DNA of 64,000 bases, taken from the NCBI GenBank assembly GCA_030765045.1, contig CM060964.1:278887388-278951387 (forward strand). Reading direction: 5' to 3'. Under the pieces are notes generated by a model. That model did not search any database, was not told the DNA's origin, and saw only the letters and a list, made by a program, of their open reading frames with translations. This DNA is from Tenodera sinensis. Taxonomy: Eukaryota; Arthropoda; Insecta; Mantodea; Mantidae. Below are positions 31,617-44,224 of the stretch, in pieces (positions within the stretch are counted from its first letter, which is position 1; each line of letters starts with the position of its first letter). The position numbers and the translations under genes were made by a program.

Positions 31617-31883
31617 TTGAATATTGTTTACAGCCAGCAGTTTCTATTTAGAATCATAGCGGACGGTCGCGGTGAATTTGCTCTTGCGTCTTTGTCGACT
31701 TATGCAAAGCATAACGCGGAAAAACCATTGACTAGTGGTGAAAAAACAACAGTGTTTAACGTGTATTATAAGTTGTATGAGAAATATCCAACTGTTCCCG
31801 TCAAAGAAGCAGCGAAATTAACTTCTGAGTTCACCGGTTTTTCGAGTACCAGTATAAACAGTGCTCGTGAAGAAAAGCAATAA
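31617..31883 (+). pseudogene. Helix-turn-helix-like fragment, probably transposase-derived
   Basis: KPLTSGEKTTVFNVYYKLYEK followed by VKEAAKLTSEFTGFSSTSIN resembles the N-terminal helix-turn-helix segment found in many arthropod predicted proteins of transposon origin. A plausible splice acceptor (tttacag at about 31628-31634) sits just upstream. The frame stops at 31881-31883 and nothing recognisable as a catalytic domain follows. It could also be an exon of an uncharacterised host protein. Confidence 0.45.
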
Positions 31884-32544
31884 TTATGACATGTGCATCG
31901 TTTATTTTGTTGTGACCATCAATCTTATCGTCTCTAATTACATGTTAGTCACTCTTTAAATTGACGGAGTAAGGGATCGTATCCTTTCTGTTACGTATCG
32001 CAGGCACTCACCACATGGTTGTGACAGTATTTCTGGCGCGAATGGCGGAAGGATACATTATAACTGTGAACTGGCCACCTGGGTTCAGTTTCGCGCGGAT
32101 CAACCTTAGAATGAATAGATAGTAGTTACCTTCGGCCACCCTTCGGCAGTATGAGACCATGACAGGATCCTACCACTGCAAGAAATGTGCTTAGTTTTCA
32201 GAACTATTATATGAAAAAAGTACACAACAGTAGTGGAAATCAGTATATGGACATGGGTATTTATGCTAAACAGAATATATTCTATTGGAATATTATTGCA
32301 TACACATATGAGATTCCATGACACAAATGCATTAAAATGGAATCTCAGTTGATGCTAGTGTGGAAATGGATATAAAAGCACGTAATTCTATTGGAATACT
32401 GTTGCATAGAGTAATGTGTGGTTCCAGAGCACCAACAAATGCATTTAAATGGCATTTCAGTTCATGTCAGCAGTACAATATAACAAGAAATCAATGAATC
32501 AGGTACTAGAGGTGGAAATCTTATAAAGGCAACTAGAATAGAGA
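31884..32544. other. No gene recognised; short local duplications
   Basis: Contains repeated motifs such as ttctattggaata at 32280-32292 and 32388-32400, and gcatt-aa-atgg elements spaced about 115 bp apart, so an old tandem duplication is likely around 32270-32470. Confidence 0.5.
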
Positions 32545-32690
32545 GGTAGGCCCATAATCTGTGGGTAGGCCACTCCTGCGAATCGCGCTGCTATTGGCTG
32601 TTGCTCATTACGTCATCAGGAACACTGGTTTACCGCGATAGTTAAAGCACTGCATTGGTTTGTGCTATTGCCCAGTATAAAACGTGGCAT
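32545..32690 (+). promoter_or_regulatory. Promoter-like cluster: CCAAT, CRE-like and TATA motifs
   Basis: A GC-richer island within AT-rich DNA. It contains attggctg (inverted CCAAT box), attacgtcatc (CRE/ATF-like), a second attggttt and then cagtataaaacg (TATA-like, about 32674-32685). No recognisable coding region follows before the TTA array at 32934. It could be a U3-like remnant of an LTR element or a decayed host promoter. Confidence 0.3.
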
Positions 32691-32933
32691 AAATGTAAAA
32701 ATAGACGGAATATTTCATTAAGTGCAAAGGAATAACAAGCCCTGCGTGCTACAATAACATTTTCCTGTTGTTATAGGACATATATCAGCACGAGATCGCC
32801 GATGTGAAAACGGGCGGTACGAAAGAGAGCATTATCTAATTTATGAGCTTTATCTCCAAAGAAATCTAAAGTTGAACAGTCAACAAATATGTTAATATCA
32901 TATGTCGTATAAATTAAAAAAAAGTATAATCTG

Positions 32934-34070
<1,137 letters not shown>

Positions 34071-34500
34071 ATGTCTGGTGGGAAACAATAATCATATGAT
34101 GATAAAGCAAAAATTAGAATGTACAAGGAAAAGGGAATGTCATGAATTCCATTCTACTAAATGAAAAGAACATAAGATATGAGCAAAGCAAGAAATTATT
34201 TGACCCCTATAAGTTATTACTTTCATTAAAACTATTATTCTTCCTAATTTGCCCATCATTTACAGTTGTCAGCAACTGCCAGACGTGTAAGACCAATTTT
34301 ATTATGCAATGTGGTAGTGACCTTATTCAAGAAACCACTGCATAAACCAGCTCTAAGATGCACTCATAAGAAGTTAAGATTAGATTTTGCTAAAAAAACA
34401 TATGTCATGGGATAAAGTGATCTTCAGGGATTAGAAGAAATTAAATTTAGATAGACCTGATGGATTTCAATATTATTGGTACAATCTTAGAAAAGAGTAG
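34071..34500 (+). pseudogene. Tc1/mariner-type transposase relic
   Basis: An ATG at 34071 starts MSGGKQ, stop, SYDDKAKIRMYKEKGMS, the first helix-turn-helix segment. After a degraded stretch, KKPLHKPALRCTHKKLRLDFAKK (34330-34400) matches the end of the DNA-binding domain. WDKVIFRD, stop, KKLNLDRPDGFQYYW and NLRKE (34409-34497) is the first catalytic block (in the family usually W..V.FSDE..F.....DG..YYW), with its Asp kept. The second and third catalytic acids are missing because the relic ends near 34500. Several stops; clearly dead. Confidence 0.78.
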
Positions 34501-34977
34501 CTAGTTGGCTAATTTGGGCATCCTTCTGCACTAAAGGAAATGCCAAATGCTTGGCTGAGCACTAGAATGAACTCTTAACATATGCACTGAGATGTTGCAA
34601 ACAGAATTGACTTTAACATATGAGGACCTAGAGGAAGAAGATCTTAATGGGGAATAAAACACAAACATTAATATTTAATCATTAATTTCAGTTGATTTGC
34701 CGTCAAGAGTAGATAGCAATGCAGGCAGTTTCACCATCCCAAGGTGAGTCATTCTCATGTTACCTGCAGTGGTTGATTTCACATGAGATGTCATGAGCTT
34801 CACTGAACTCAGACAAGACATGGTGTTCAACATCTGCTTTAAAAATAAGTGAACTGGTGTCCATTCTTATCAGTTTTAACCGAAAAAGCGTGATTTTGAA
34901 GATATAAACCATTCTGATTGCAATTTCCAGACACTTAGTGTGAACACTGAAGACTGCTGGTTCCGTCCATTGGTGGT

Positions 34978-35240
34978 TTTTTTTTTTTTTTTTTTTTTTT
35001 CAAGTGTTTTAATGCTCACTTTTACTTCATGCGACACCGCAGGCAGTGACAGTGATGATACACTGAATGAAGATGGACCACCAGTGGAATGAGATGACAG
35101 GGGAAACCACAGAATCCGGAGGAAACCTGCCCCTGCACCACTTTGTCCACCACAAATCCCGTATGTGGTTGCCTGGGATTGAACCTGGGCTGCTTTGATG
35201 AGAGGCAAATGGTTTAACTACTCGGCCATGGTGTGGGTAT
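34978..35240 (-). repeat. SINE family A, copy with tRNA-like head
   Basis: Minus orientation: a T-run (34978-35000) is the A tail, then the SINE body. The tRNA-like head lies at 35165-35235, with A box (read on minus) TGGCCGAGTAG and B box GGTTCAATCCC. Same ordered sequence as 3929-4122 and 49825-50067. Confidence 0.9.
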
Positions 35241-35759
35241 GGTTTTTCATGCTATCAGCTCTGGGTATTTTTTGTACCATTTTAATTTTTTTTTTTTTTT
35301 TTTTTGCATTAAACTTTTAGACAAATGTCATACATCAAATTCATGTTCTACTACTTCTGGATACTGGGCTTTTAACAGTTATCTCACACCTTTATGTCTG
35401 TCAGTGAGAAAAACTTAAACTCTATACATTTCCTGTTTTACAAGCCTAGTCATTATGTTGTTTCAAGCAGCCTTTTCCATATTGCCTTTCACCATACCTC
35501 TAAACAAGTTCAAAATCAATAACTCTGCAGGAATTTAAATCCTTGACAGAATAGACTAAATATTTGACAGAAAATCCTGGGGAGTCATACTGCCCATTCC
35601 CTACCTATATGACAACCTCTTAATGAATTCAAGTCCTTTTTTCTTTCTTGATCCCAAAATGCTCTAATAATTGGTGCTGCCAAGTTTCAAATGCTTTTAT
35701 TGAATGTAGACTTTGAAAACATTGCCATACCCAGTGATTTGCAGAATGACTTAAATTGC
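35241..35759. other. No gene recognised
   Basis: AT-rich with a T-run at 35287-35305. Lies between a SINE and the ZMYM1-like hAT relic. Confidence 0.45.
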
Positions 35760-35869
35760 TGAAACAATATACCAGATAATAACAAAGCAGTGGCAGTTTG
35801 TAGCTGGGAAATTAGGTGAAGAGTTAGTGGGAAAGAAAAGTCTATATTTATAAAGATTATTTTAATAAC

Positions 35870-37640
35870 TGTGCTGACCTATTTCTTGTATACCAAATCA
35901 ATCCTTCGGTCCTTTAAGGCTGCAAGCTTGTCAGTGATTGTCTACATAGAATGGCTGCATTTTTATTAACTGCAGTAGAAGTTCTTTCTGAATCGAAATA
36001 TTCACTAAAGAAGAAAGTCTCTCTTCTGACATTGCATTCCTCAGGTATGTTTTTATGCACTGTAGACAAGAAAAGCTTCATTCCATGGATGCTGTAGTAG
36101 AAGAGATTGACAAAATAAGGGAGAACAGTTTCTAAGTATCCGTAAAGATGTCCCTATCCACATTAAGCATTTCTAAGATCTTTCTGGTGGGAATATTCCT
36201 GTACTTCTCATCGGCATACACAACAGAAATTTCATTTCTTAAACATTGTATCTTGGGGAATAGAGCACAAAGAAATTTTGCAAGTTTTCAAGTGCAATTG
36301 AAGGAAAACATGCATAGTATTCTTCAAATTTTGTAGTATTAGCCAGGCAAACAAACTGAATTTTTTCACAATCATGAAATCTCTCATTAATTTCCATCAA
36401 AACGTGATCCAGGATTTCGCAATACAAGGCTCAACATGTTTGAATATGTTCATCCTGAGAAAGGAAATTGTACTCTCATGAGAAGCGCATATCTGCCATT
36501 TTGCTGGCTTTTTCAAACATAATTGAAAAATACTGTTCATTCCTCTTGTTTCTTAGCATATCACAAGTGGTCCGTATTTTTTATATGCAGTAGTTTACAT
36601 CTAATGACCTCTTCTGCAAAACATCGAACAATATATCTGTAAAATAAAATATGTCATAAAACACTACTGCCAGAAATGCAAATTCAAAATTTTTGGCCAG
36701 ACATGCTTGCACCATCATAACACTGTCCTACTAATTTCTGCTTGTAGCCAAATGGTTCCAAGATGCTGTCGAATAAAATAAACAGAGTTTCTGATGTTCT
36801 GTCAGCACTTACATCGTAGAAACCTAGGAAACACTCCACAACAGATTCTTCAGCATTAACGTACATCACATTCAAGTCATATTGTACATCACTATTACAG
36901 AACTCTGAGACACCTGTGTAATATCTGTCGTATCATCTACCTGAACAGAAAAAAAAACAACAGTTTCCAATTCAGGTTTTACAAATGCATTGAGTAGTCC
37001 AAAATGCAATCCAATAGTTCATTTTGTATACTTTTTGATTCGCCACTGAACACACTTTTAATCTTAGAATATAGGTTCTGTATTTCTATAGAACTCCTAG
37101 ACACCAGCAATGTCAGCAGTTCCTTAAAATTTCCATGATTAATTGAGCATGTTGTTTCATCGTGACAGTGGAATGCTAATTCTTGCTTGCTTAAATAGAG
37201 TACTGCATCAATCATTTACTGCAGGAAAAGCCTGTCCAGATGTACATTCTCATTGAACTGCATGTTATACAGTCTAGCATTCTCCTTTAGTGCAGCTGAA
37301 ATTGTATTTCGATTTCTTTCAGAAGTTTTCAAATTAACCTGGCATTTTAAATGTTCTGCTGAATCGGAGTGTTTATGTAATGAATGTGTTATATTCAATA
37401 AAGCAGCAAATCCTTCTCTATTCCAAACGTTGCTTTTATTGCTAAAAAGCAAGCATGGCCAACAAAACAATTTCTGCAGAGTTGGGGAGAAGCACAACCA
37501 TGGAAATTCCACAAACTACAATTGTTTGAAACTAAGATTGTAACATTCTCCTGAATGTTTCACTTCTTTTGTACCACATATTTGTAGACTCAGTAAGGTG
37601 CCCACAATTTAAAACTTTCTTCTTATCTTCGTCTTTCCAC
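35870..37640 (-). pseudogene. hAT transposase relic of the ZMYM1-like (TTF/DUF4371) type
   Basis: Read from high to low coordinates: FPWLCFSPTLQKLFCWPCLLF with WNREGFAALLN (the TTF-type zinc finger), HSDSAEHLKCQVNLKTSER, MIDAVLYLSKQELAFHCHDE. Then VECFLGFYDVSADRT and LVGQCYDGASMSGQ (catalytic core), EINERFHDCEKIQFVCL, and finally SISSTTASME, stop, SFS with IKTYLRNAMSEERLSSLV (the hAT dimerisation block). This is the domain order of ZMYM1-like hAT transposases, which are common in insects. Many stops and frameshifts. Possible right end at about 37858, where gctccgcctctg reads CAGAGGCGGAGC on the element strand; I could not find a matching left end or TSD. Confidence 0.83.
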
Positions 37641-37817
37641 CAGGAAAGTAGTGTTTCAAATAAAATACATACTGTATCATAAGCAGGATTAATATTTAAA
37701 ACATTACTCCACTAAATGCAAGCAACAATAGACTACTCCATGTGAAGCAGTGACAAGAAAGAGCTCTGTCTACTTCACTTAATGCCCCCTCCACAAACAA
37801 ACTTAAGCAGATGACAA

Positions 37818-37839
37818 CATGGTTGCTATAGCAACCATG
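37818..37839. promoter_or_regulatory. Perfect 22-bp palindrome matching an RFX X-box
   Basis: A self-complementary 22-mer centred on GTTGCTATAGCAAC, the symmetric X-box bound by RFX winged-helix factors. It lies just inside the presumed right end of the ZMYM1-like hAT, so it may equally be a subterminal transposase-binding palindrome. Confidence 0.5.
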
Positions 37840-37992
37840 CAGTAAGCTCCGCCTCTGAGGGTGAACAGGAGAAAGCAATTTTCACTTTGAGTCTGCAGTA
37901 ACAATCTCTTGGATGGCTGTGGTAAAAATGTGCACTTGTTTCTACAGCACAGCACCACTCAGTACAAAAATAGGGAAATAGGTGGTAGTTGT

Positions 37993-39869
37993 TGTTAGCT
38001 AATGCAGGATTTCTGACAATGAAGTCATTAATCCTCTTGCTCTCCAATATTTTTCACTGATGAATGGGGCACTAGAAGTGGCTGGGTATATTTGAAGGTG
38101 GTCTCGATCCATTTCCTCTTGCAGATCACATAGAGGACAGAGTGGTGAAGAATATATCCCAATTCTGTTTAAATGTTTTACCAGACAATCATGTCCTGTA
38201 ATCAACCTGAAGGTTGCAACTGCTGTTTTTCGAGGATACTCAGGAATTACTGTTTGAATGTTTGATAGTTCCCATCTTTTATTTTTTGATTTTTCATAGT
38301 AATATTTTGCAATCATTTTTTTGAATTCAGAGTTGACTAATCTTTTAGCTGCATAAAATGGTAGATTAACTATAGGTTTTTGTACACTGCTGGTACCCTT
38401 TTTTGCAAGAAAATCAGTTTTCTTATTACCACTCAGTCCACAGTGAGCTGGTATCCATTGGAAGACTAGGTGTTTTTGAAGTGCTGTTAGATGGGTAAGG
38501 ATTTTCCAACATTATATAATTGTTTGGTTTTTTTGGTGACAACTTGGAAGTAATTGCTATAATTGCTGCCCTGGAATCTGAGAGAATAACTGCTTGCTGA
38601 AAATGTGAAATTCTGTATAAAGATTTTGTAGGGCCATTCGAATTGCTTCAATTTCTCCATCAAAGTTAGTAGTTCCATAACTTAAAGATTTATAATAGGA
38701 AAAGAGGTGACATGTGACTCCAATACCTGCTGCATCTTGGTTTGATATCAATGATCCATCAGTATAAATATGGAGCCATTCATGTTCTGGAAATCTAGTA
38801 TGGATTGTCTCTAATGCCAATAATTTTAGAACACTAGTTGGAATATCACTTTTCTTAACTTCTTCTGTCAGGTGTAAATAATATGTGATGTCTAAAGTAT
38901 GTGTCGGATTGACTTTAGATATGAAGTTTTCCTTTGAATTAGGAAGGTGTACATTCTTCCTGATGTCTTGAATTTTGGAAAGAAAGCTCTCCTGAGTCTT
39001 TAGTGTATGTGTAAAATTCCTCTTGTGTCATGTATTGAATGGGAGTCTGATCAACTTTTCGTGTTGAATAAGAGCCGCTCTTTCTATTTCATATTCAATG
39101 GGGTATTGGTTGGTTAGTATTTCCATAGCTGCTATTGGTGTGGTTTTGATAGCACCTGTAATTAATCGCAGACTTTGGTTTTGAAAGATTTGAATTTTTT
39201 TTGTGTTTGCTGTTACAAGAACTTTGCTGCAGTAAGTAAATAATGGCTTTGTATATACATTGTATGTTGTGTTAAGAGTTGCTCTGGAACATCCCCACTT
39301 CATTCCTGTTAGACGTTTTAACAGTGAAAGGCGCCTTTCTGCTCTTTGTATTACATTTTCTATTTGTTTGGTCCATGTAAGTTTGGTATCAAATGTAACT
39401 CCTAAATACTTTGCTTCCTTTGTTTCTGGTAATTGTTGACCCTCAAAATTTAGTTTTATTTTTAGTGGTTTTTTTCTTAGTGAAAAGATTTGGTAGTTTG
39501 ATTTTGTTGTATTAACAGTCATTAAATTTTCTTTGGTCCACCTTTGTAAGTTGGTTAAGGATTGTTGCATGGTTTTTTCTAGTTCTGTACTTTTGCTTTT
39601 TGGTTTTGAAGCCCACATTACTAAGTCATCAGCAAATAGTGCACACTTCACACCTGATTTTTGTATTTGTTGTGGCAGATCGTTAATAAATATATTAAAA
39701 AGTGTTGTGCTGAGCACTGCGCCTTGTGGTAAGCCACGGTGTACTTGTTTGTATTTAGATATATTTCTTCCATATCTGGTTGCAATAAAGCATTGTGTTA
39801 GGAAATGACATAGCTATGAAAACATTGGATCTTGTATCCCTATTTTTTTTTACTTTCTTTAGTAGTACA
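37993..39869 (-). mobile_element. RNase H-bearing non-LTR retrotransposon, copy C
   Basis: Closely similar to copy A over its whole length and in the same orientation. RT remnant with LFADDLVMW (about 39620), thumb and YLGVTFDTKLTWTKQIE. RNase H with IYTDGSLISNQD, DGEIEAIRMALQN, then the C-terminal CPLCDLQEEMDRDHLQIYP, in which the last Cys of the zinc tail is changed to Tyr. Frameshifts at about 39030, 38620 and 38520 break it. It is 5'-truncated at 39869, about 370 bp of ORF2 shorter than copy A, and has no obvious A tail or TSD. Confidence 0.92.
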
Positions 39870-41884
39870 ATTTTATTCAATTCTACTCTTTTTGTTTGTG
39901 TGAGACCACCCGCATTCCGTTGTAGAAGTCTGATGTTAGATCTTTTATTAATATAATGTTTTGGTTCTTGAGAAGTAGTCTCAGAGATCCGAATGGGGGA
40001 CTATTTTAACTCCGGTACATTTTACCCCTCGAGTCATATTTCATAATTTGATATTGAAGAGAGCAATAGCAGTAATCGTAACCGTTTTTTAAAGAGCACC
40101 ATATTTTTATGTTTTGGCGGTCACATCGCTCTCTCACAACCCCCAGAATGTCCGGAGGACCACCGCTCTCTCACAACCCCCAGAATGTCTGGAGGACCAC
40201 ACCTGTCGTTGGTTTACGGGTCTCACCGACCTGACCGGGAGAATTATCAAAATAAATTCACCGACCATATCCTCTGATTACCAATTAGAGGACGTATTAC
40301 ATGCCATGACAGGTCAGCATGTTAGGGGTTAAGGTTTTATAGAGAAATTAGAGAAATGGAGAGGTTGGAAAACTAAAGACTCCCTAGCCCTCGGGAACCC
40401 TAATAGCATCAGGGTCGGAAGAGAACAAGAGATGACCAAGGTAAGGTCAGATAGAAAAGTTACAGTGAGCAGCAAAACACCAGTAAGTGGAAGTAATGTT
40501 CTGCTCTGCTTGGGTATCTTGTGTTTGCCATTCACATATCCCCTAGACTGAGACCCCTGAGTAATAAACATTGTTTGTCATATCTTTGCTTTTTCCTTTA
40601 CAGTAAAGTGCCTCTTCTGTTTGTTCGTTTGATTAGTGGCCTTTGTGAACAACTTTCATTTTGGTACAGAAGTTTTAGGTGAGTCTTTTCTTTTAATTTC
40701 TTTAAACAATTCATTCTTGCAATGAGTTTCAGTTAAAATAGCTGCTTTTTCACTTTTACTGGAAGGTTTTCTTTTGTTATTTATTCAATTTTGGAATAGC
40801 TAAAATTATGTCAGAGTTAACAGCCTGAAAGTTAGAACCACCCACTTGTTCTTCAGCTGGTGACTCTCCAGGTGTTTTACAGTTTCACACAAGTATTTAT
40901 TCTTGGATCTTTTGCCATCTTTTATTCAGTAGGCCCATTTGTATCTTCTGGAGCTTGCTCCCCATCTTGCCCCTCCCCGTTATGCCCTCAAGTATGGTTT
41001 TAGGTTACATTAGGGCTAGATAAAAACCATTCAGTGAAAACTGAAGTGATATACACCATTTTGTAGCTAATAAGACACACTATTCAGAGGTACAATATAT
41101 AACTTTTGAATGGTTGTCAACATACAGCAAATATTAGCACTTTAAAAATAGCAAAATATTGCAAATCTGTGTCAAAATTGTGCATACTTTCCAAATATCA
41201 CAGGATCAGACGTGGGAATGAGGTCATGTGATGTTAAAACAATGGCTTCTGTCTACTGACAAAGTTGACATAGTTTCCCGAAGATGGCAGCACCCAAACT
41301 ATGAAATATAGCCCTTCTCCATCTTTCCCTGCCTCCCCGCCTTGCCCCTCATTCCCCTACCTTGAGAAATAGAAGTCGAAATGTGCAAGCAACAATGAAA
41401 TATTCCACTGTAGCTCCAGTTGCATGTATGGTGAAGCTCTCTCTCTCTCTTCTACCTCTACTTTTTCCTTGGTATCACTAGTATAAAAATCTGAAGCATC
41501 AGGTTTGTAGCAATTTTCATTCAGCTTATCCTAATCTTCATCATTGCTTGTTTCATAGGTATTTTCATGTTCAAACAATATATATTTTCCTCGTGATTTC
41601 AAAATCTAGGTTATATTGTACTTCTGAATTCTTGCTTTTTTCATCACCTTCTATTTTGAATTCTCTTTCACTACGTTCATCACTGTGACCGCCACCACCA
41701 ACACCCTCGCCACCGCCATCGTCATCAACATCACCTCTGTTATCAGTCTTATTGCAAGTAACACTATTACATAGAAACAATGCTTTTATGATTTCTAGCA
41801 TCATGCCATTTTGTTCTTTGTTAATTACTCTTGGATGAAGATGGTGAAGGATCTTAGTAGAATATTATACACACCTAACAGTGA
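39870..41884. other. No gene recognised; one short tandem duplication
   Basis: A 38-bp unit starting cgctctctcacaac is duplicated at 40127-40164 and 40165-40202 with one mismatch. gtaataaac (about 40560) and ttttggtacagaag (about 40658) vaguely resemble an LTR end plus primer site, but no partner repeat was found. A CT-rich run lies at 41440-41455. Confidence 0.5.
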
Positions 41885-43360
41885 AGCAATGTAATCCACA
41901 AATTACACAAAGTATGTAGAGACTAATAACTTCACTACAATAAAATTGAGTTGTACTCAATACACAACCAACATACGTTTCAACACCTGATCTGTGCCAT
42001 TTTCAAGGTAAACTAACCCTAAAGTAACTTTAAAGTGTCCTTATTAATTCTAATGGAATAATCACCTTGAAACAAAAGTTCTACTCTATTAATATAGTCA
42101 GATTCATCTAAAACAGGCATCCCCAACAGGCTGCCTGCTTGGGCAGAAATAAAAGCCCTCCTAGCCCTAACCGTCCGGTTGTTGGCAAGAAATGGAGGTG
42201 CTACAGTGGCGGAACTACGACTGTATAAATTAACTTCCACTTTCACTGTCAATTACATAATAATGATAGCAGTATTTTATACACTTTAATACTGATAACT
42301 AATATAATACAAAATAAAATCTTATTGGCAGGAAATTCAACTAACGAAATACAAGCACTCGTATAAAACTAATAAACTAAATAAATAATGTAATATGACG
42401 TAGAACTTTCTTCTTGTTGATACTACGCATTTATGAAGTAAACAATACAAATAAACAAAATATTCTTCAAATAAAATCCTCTATGAAAAGTACCCTTACC
42501 TAGCCATCCAACAACCGCCATGATTTTTGCAGTTGTTTGTTTTCCATCAGCTGTTCAATACGTCAGACTATTGTTTGCAAGCTACCCAATCGCAAACATG
42601 CTTTCGAGTGTTCATCACTTATTTGGCTTCTGTGATGTGACTTTGTACACTTCATTAAGGAAAACAGTGATTCGCAAACATAGTTGTCCCGAACATGCAC
42701 AAAATTCTTCCTGCTAGATTGTGGAGTTTAGGAAATCTTTAGCATTTTACAGAGGTGTAGAAATGGTTTATACTTTTTCTATTTTGATATTTATCTTTTA
42801 ACTCAATATCATTTTTCAAATCTATTACTTCCAACAGCAGTTCAACAGGACTATTGAGGATATCCACTGAAAATGGTGTTGCAAATAACTTAAAATTGTT
42901 TCTCAAGTGATATAATGTCCTGGAATCTAGGTTCGAATTCTTTGCACAATTATCGCAGCCATCATAAGTAGCACACTGCAGTACTAATATGTAGTGTTAC
43001 ACCACCACTGCAATGATATACTGGACTTTGTGGCTGTGGGGCCCACAGTGAGTGTAATGTTCAGCCCTGCGCACCCTCAGACGACCTTGACTTGACTTGG
43101 GGATGCCTGATCTAAAATAACAATACTATTTCCTTTACCAGCTTTAGTCTAAATGGCATCTTTTTCTTTCAATGATCTTATGATTTGATTATGATTCCCA
43201 TTATGAAGATGTTTACTCATGTCCCGCAAGACATAACTGCACTTTGCGGCTGGTACTCCTGGGTCTCGCACAGATTGCCTCGGCTGAGATCTTATCTCGT
43301 AGGTGTTTAAGAAATAAAAACCACAGTTATTTTGAAACCTATTTATTCCAGTCCACATTA
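41885..43360 (-). mobile_element. Penelope-like element fragment, copy 2, split by a hAT
   Basis: Minus strand: HLHNGNHNQIIRSLKEKDAI, stop, TKAGKGNSIVILD (43110-43200), then after the hAT, ESDYINRVELLFQGDYSIR (42110-42040). This is the N-terminal part of a Penelope-like RT (compare 44240-44400 on the plus strand). The coding sequence then jumps to the element's 3' end: 41890-42010 matches 47070-47200 in inverted orientation (motif ttaccttgaaaatggcac, and gttattagtctctacata). So copy 2 lacks the RT palm and GIY-YIG domain through an internal deletion. Confidence 0.8.
42114..43109 (-). mobile_element. hAT element, 996 bp, perfect 13-bp TIRs and 8-bp TSD
   Basis: Both ends read CAGGCATCCCCAA inward; the TSD ATCTAAAA is at 42106-42113 and 43110-43117. 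The interior (minus strand) retains only the C-terminal part of a transposase. NPFSVDILNSPVELLLEVID, stop-containing RFPKLHNLAGRILCMFGTTM (dimerisation block) and SHITEAK are similar to GTF2IRD2/ZBED-like hATs. It is an internally deleted, non-autonomous derivative inserted in the Penelope-like gene. Confidence 0.94.
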
Positions 43361-43909
43361 AGCACTTCTCTTCATACCATAGGTATACCCTGGCCCAGCT
43401 TTGTTCTCCTTTGGTACTGACTTTTTCTCACAGTTCTGACCAGCGCTTATAATAATGTTGTCGGGATGTTGTAAGTCTGCTGTAAGAGTTGTCGGAGTGT
43501 TGTAAGACAGCTGAAGAGCTGTCAGACTGTTGAAGAGTTGTAAGACTGTAAGTTTTTCATTTCCCCTGATTCTACCCTTACCTAATAACCATTGGTTGCC
43601 GTCATTGGTGGAAATTCATATTGTACTAGAGCCACTCGAACTTCCACCTATAGGCATACCTTGTCGTGGCGGGAGTTCTGGAGGGGTTTTCGCCTCACTG
43701 CACAGGGCATCCCTATTAACTTAACAAAAGGCTCAAAAGGATTTTTCGCCTTTTGTTCGGCATTGTCTGTGTCCTCACACTAATGATTGTTTTTCCCAAA
43801 GTTGGAGCAAACCCTAGCTGATACACACCTTTTAGCTACACGGAATCGATTGTTTGGCAAACATTTTATTTAAGAACTTGCTTTAGCAATCAATTTGATT
43901 TATCCCATT
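43361..43909. other. No gene; short gttgtaagac-type direct repeats
   Basis: 43440-43560 contains several near-repeats of gttgtaagactg/gttgtcggagtg. The rest is unassigned DNA between two Penelope-like fragments. Confidence 0.5.
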
Positions 43910-44208
43910 ACAACTTACTTTTGAACAAAGATTTATAATGTTCAACTAAATCTTGACTAGCAATTTCTATATCAGCCACATAATCATCTGTATTTTTTTA
44001 AAAATTTACAAATGTTTTAACCCTTACTTAGGAACTGCAGTTCCCTTTCGTTAAAGTCACTAGTAGAAAGATTGATTACGTTGTCTGTGAGATTGAATTG
44101 TTTCATTGTCTTACGTTTATTCTGTTTTTGGCATAAGTTATTTAGTTTATGTTTTAATTTCTTAGTTTTGTTTCTCATATTAAAATTCACAAACTCAAAC
44201 AATTTCAA
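43910..44208 (-). pseudogene. Penelope-like element N-terminal segment, inverted relative to its RT
   Basis: Minus strand: MRNKTKKLKHKLNNLCQKQ, NVINLSTSDFNERELQFLSKG, stop, then (shifted) DDYVADIEIASQDLVEHYKSL. The motif NLS...L...E..FLSKG is the conserved N-terminal entry of Penelope-like proteins. It lies head to head with the plus-strand RT starting at 44225, with a short duplicated ttcaactcctaagatc-type motif at the junction (44200-44240). Confidence 0.7.
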
Positions 44209-44224
44209 CTCCTAAGATCGACTT

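Noticed and set aside
35760..37858. Complete borders and TSD for the ZMYM1-like hAT
   Set aside because: A right end CAGAGGCGGAGC is plausible, but the only left candidate (CAGTGGCAG near 35788) has non-matching 8-bp flanks.
40560..40680. LTR end plus primer-binding site
   Set aside because: The motif ttttggtacagaag is only loosely similar to a primer site and no second LTR was found.
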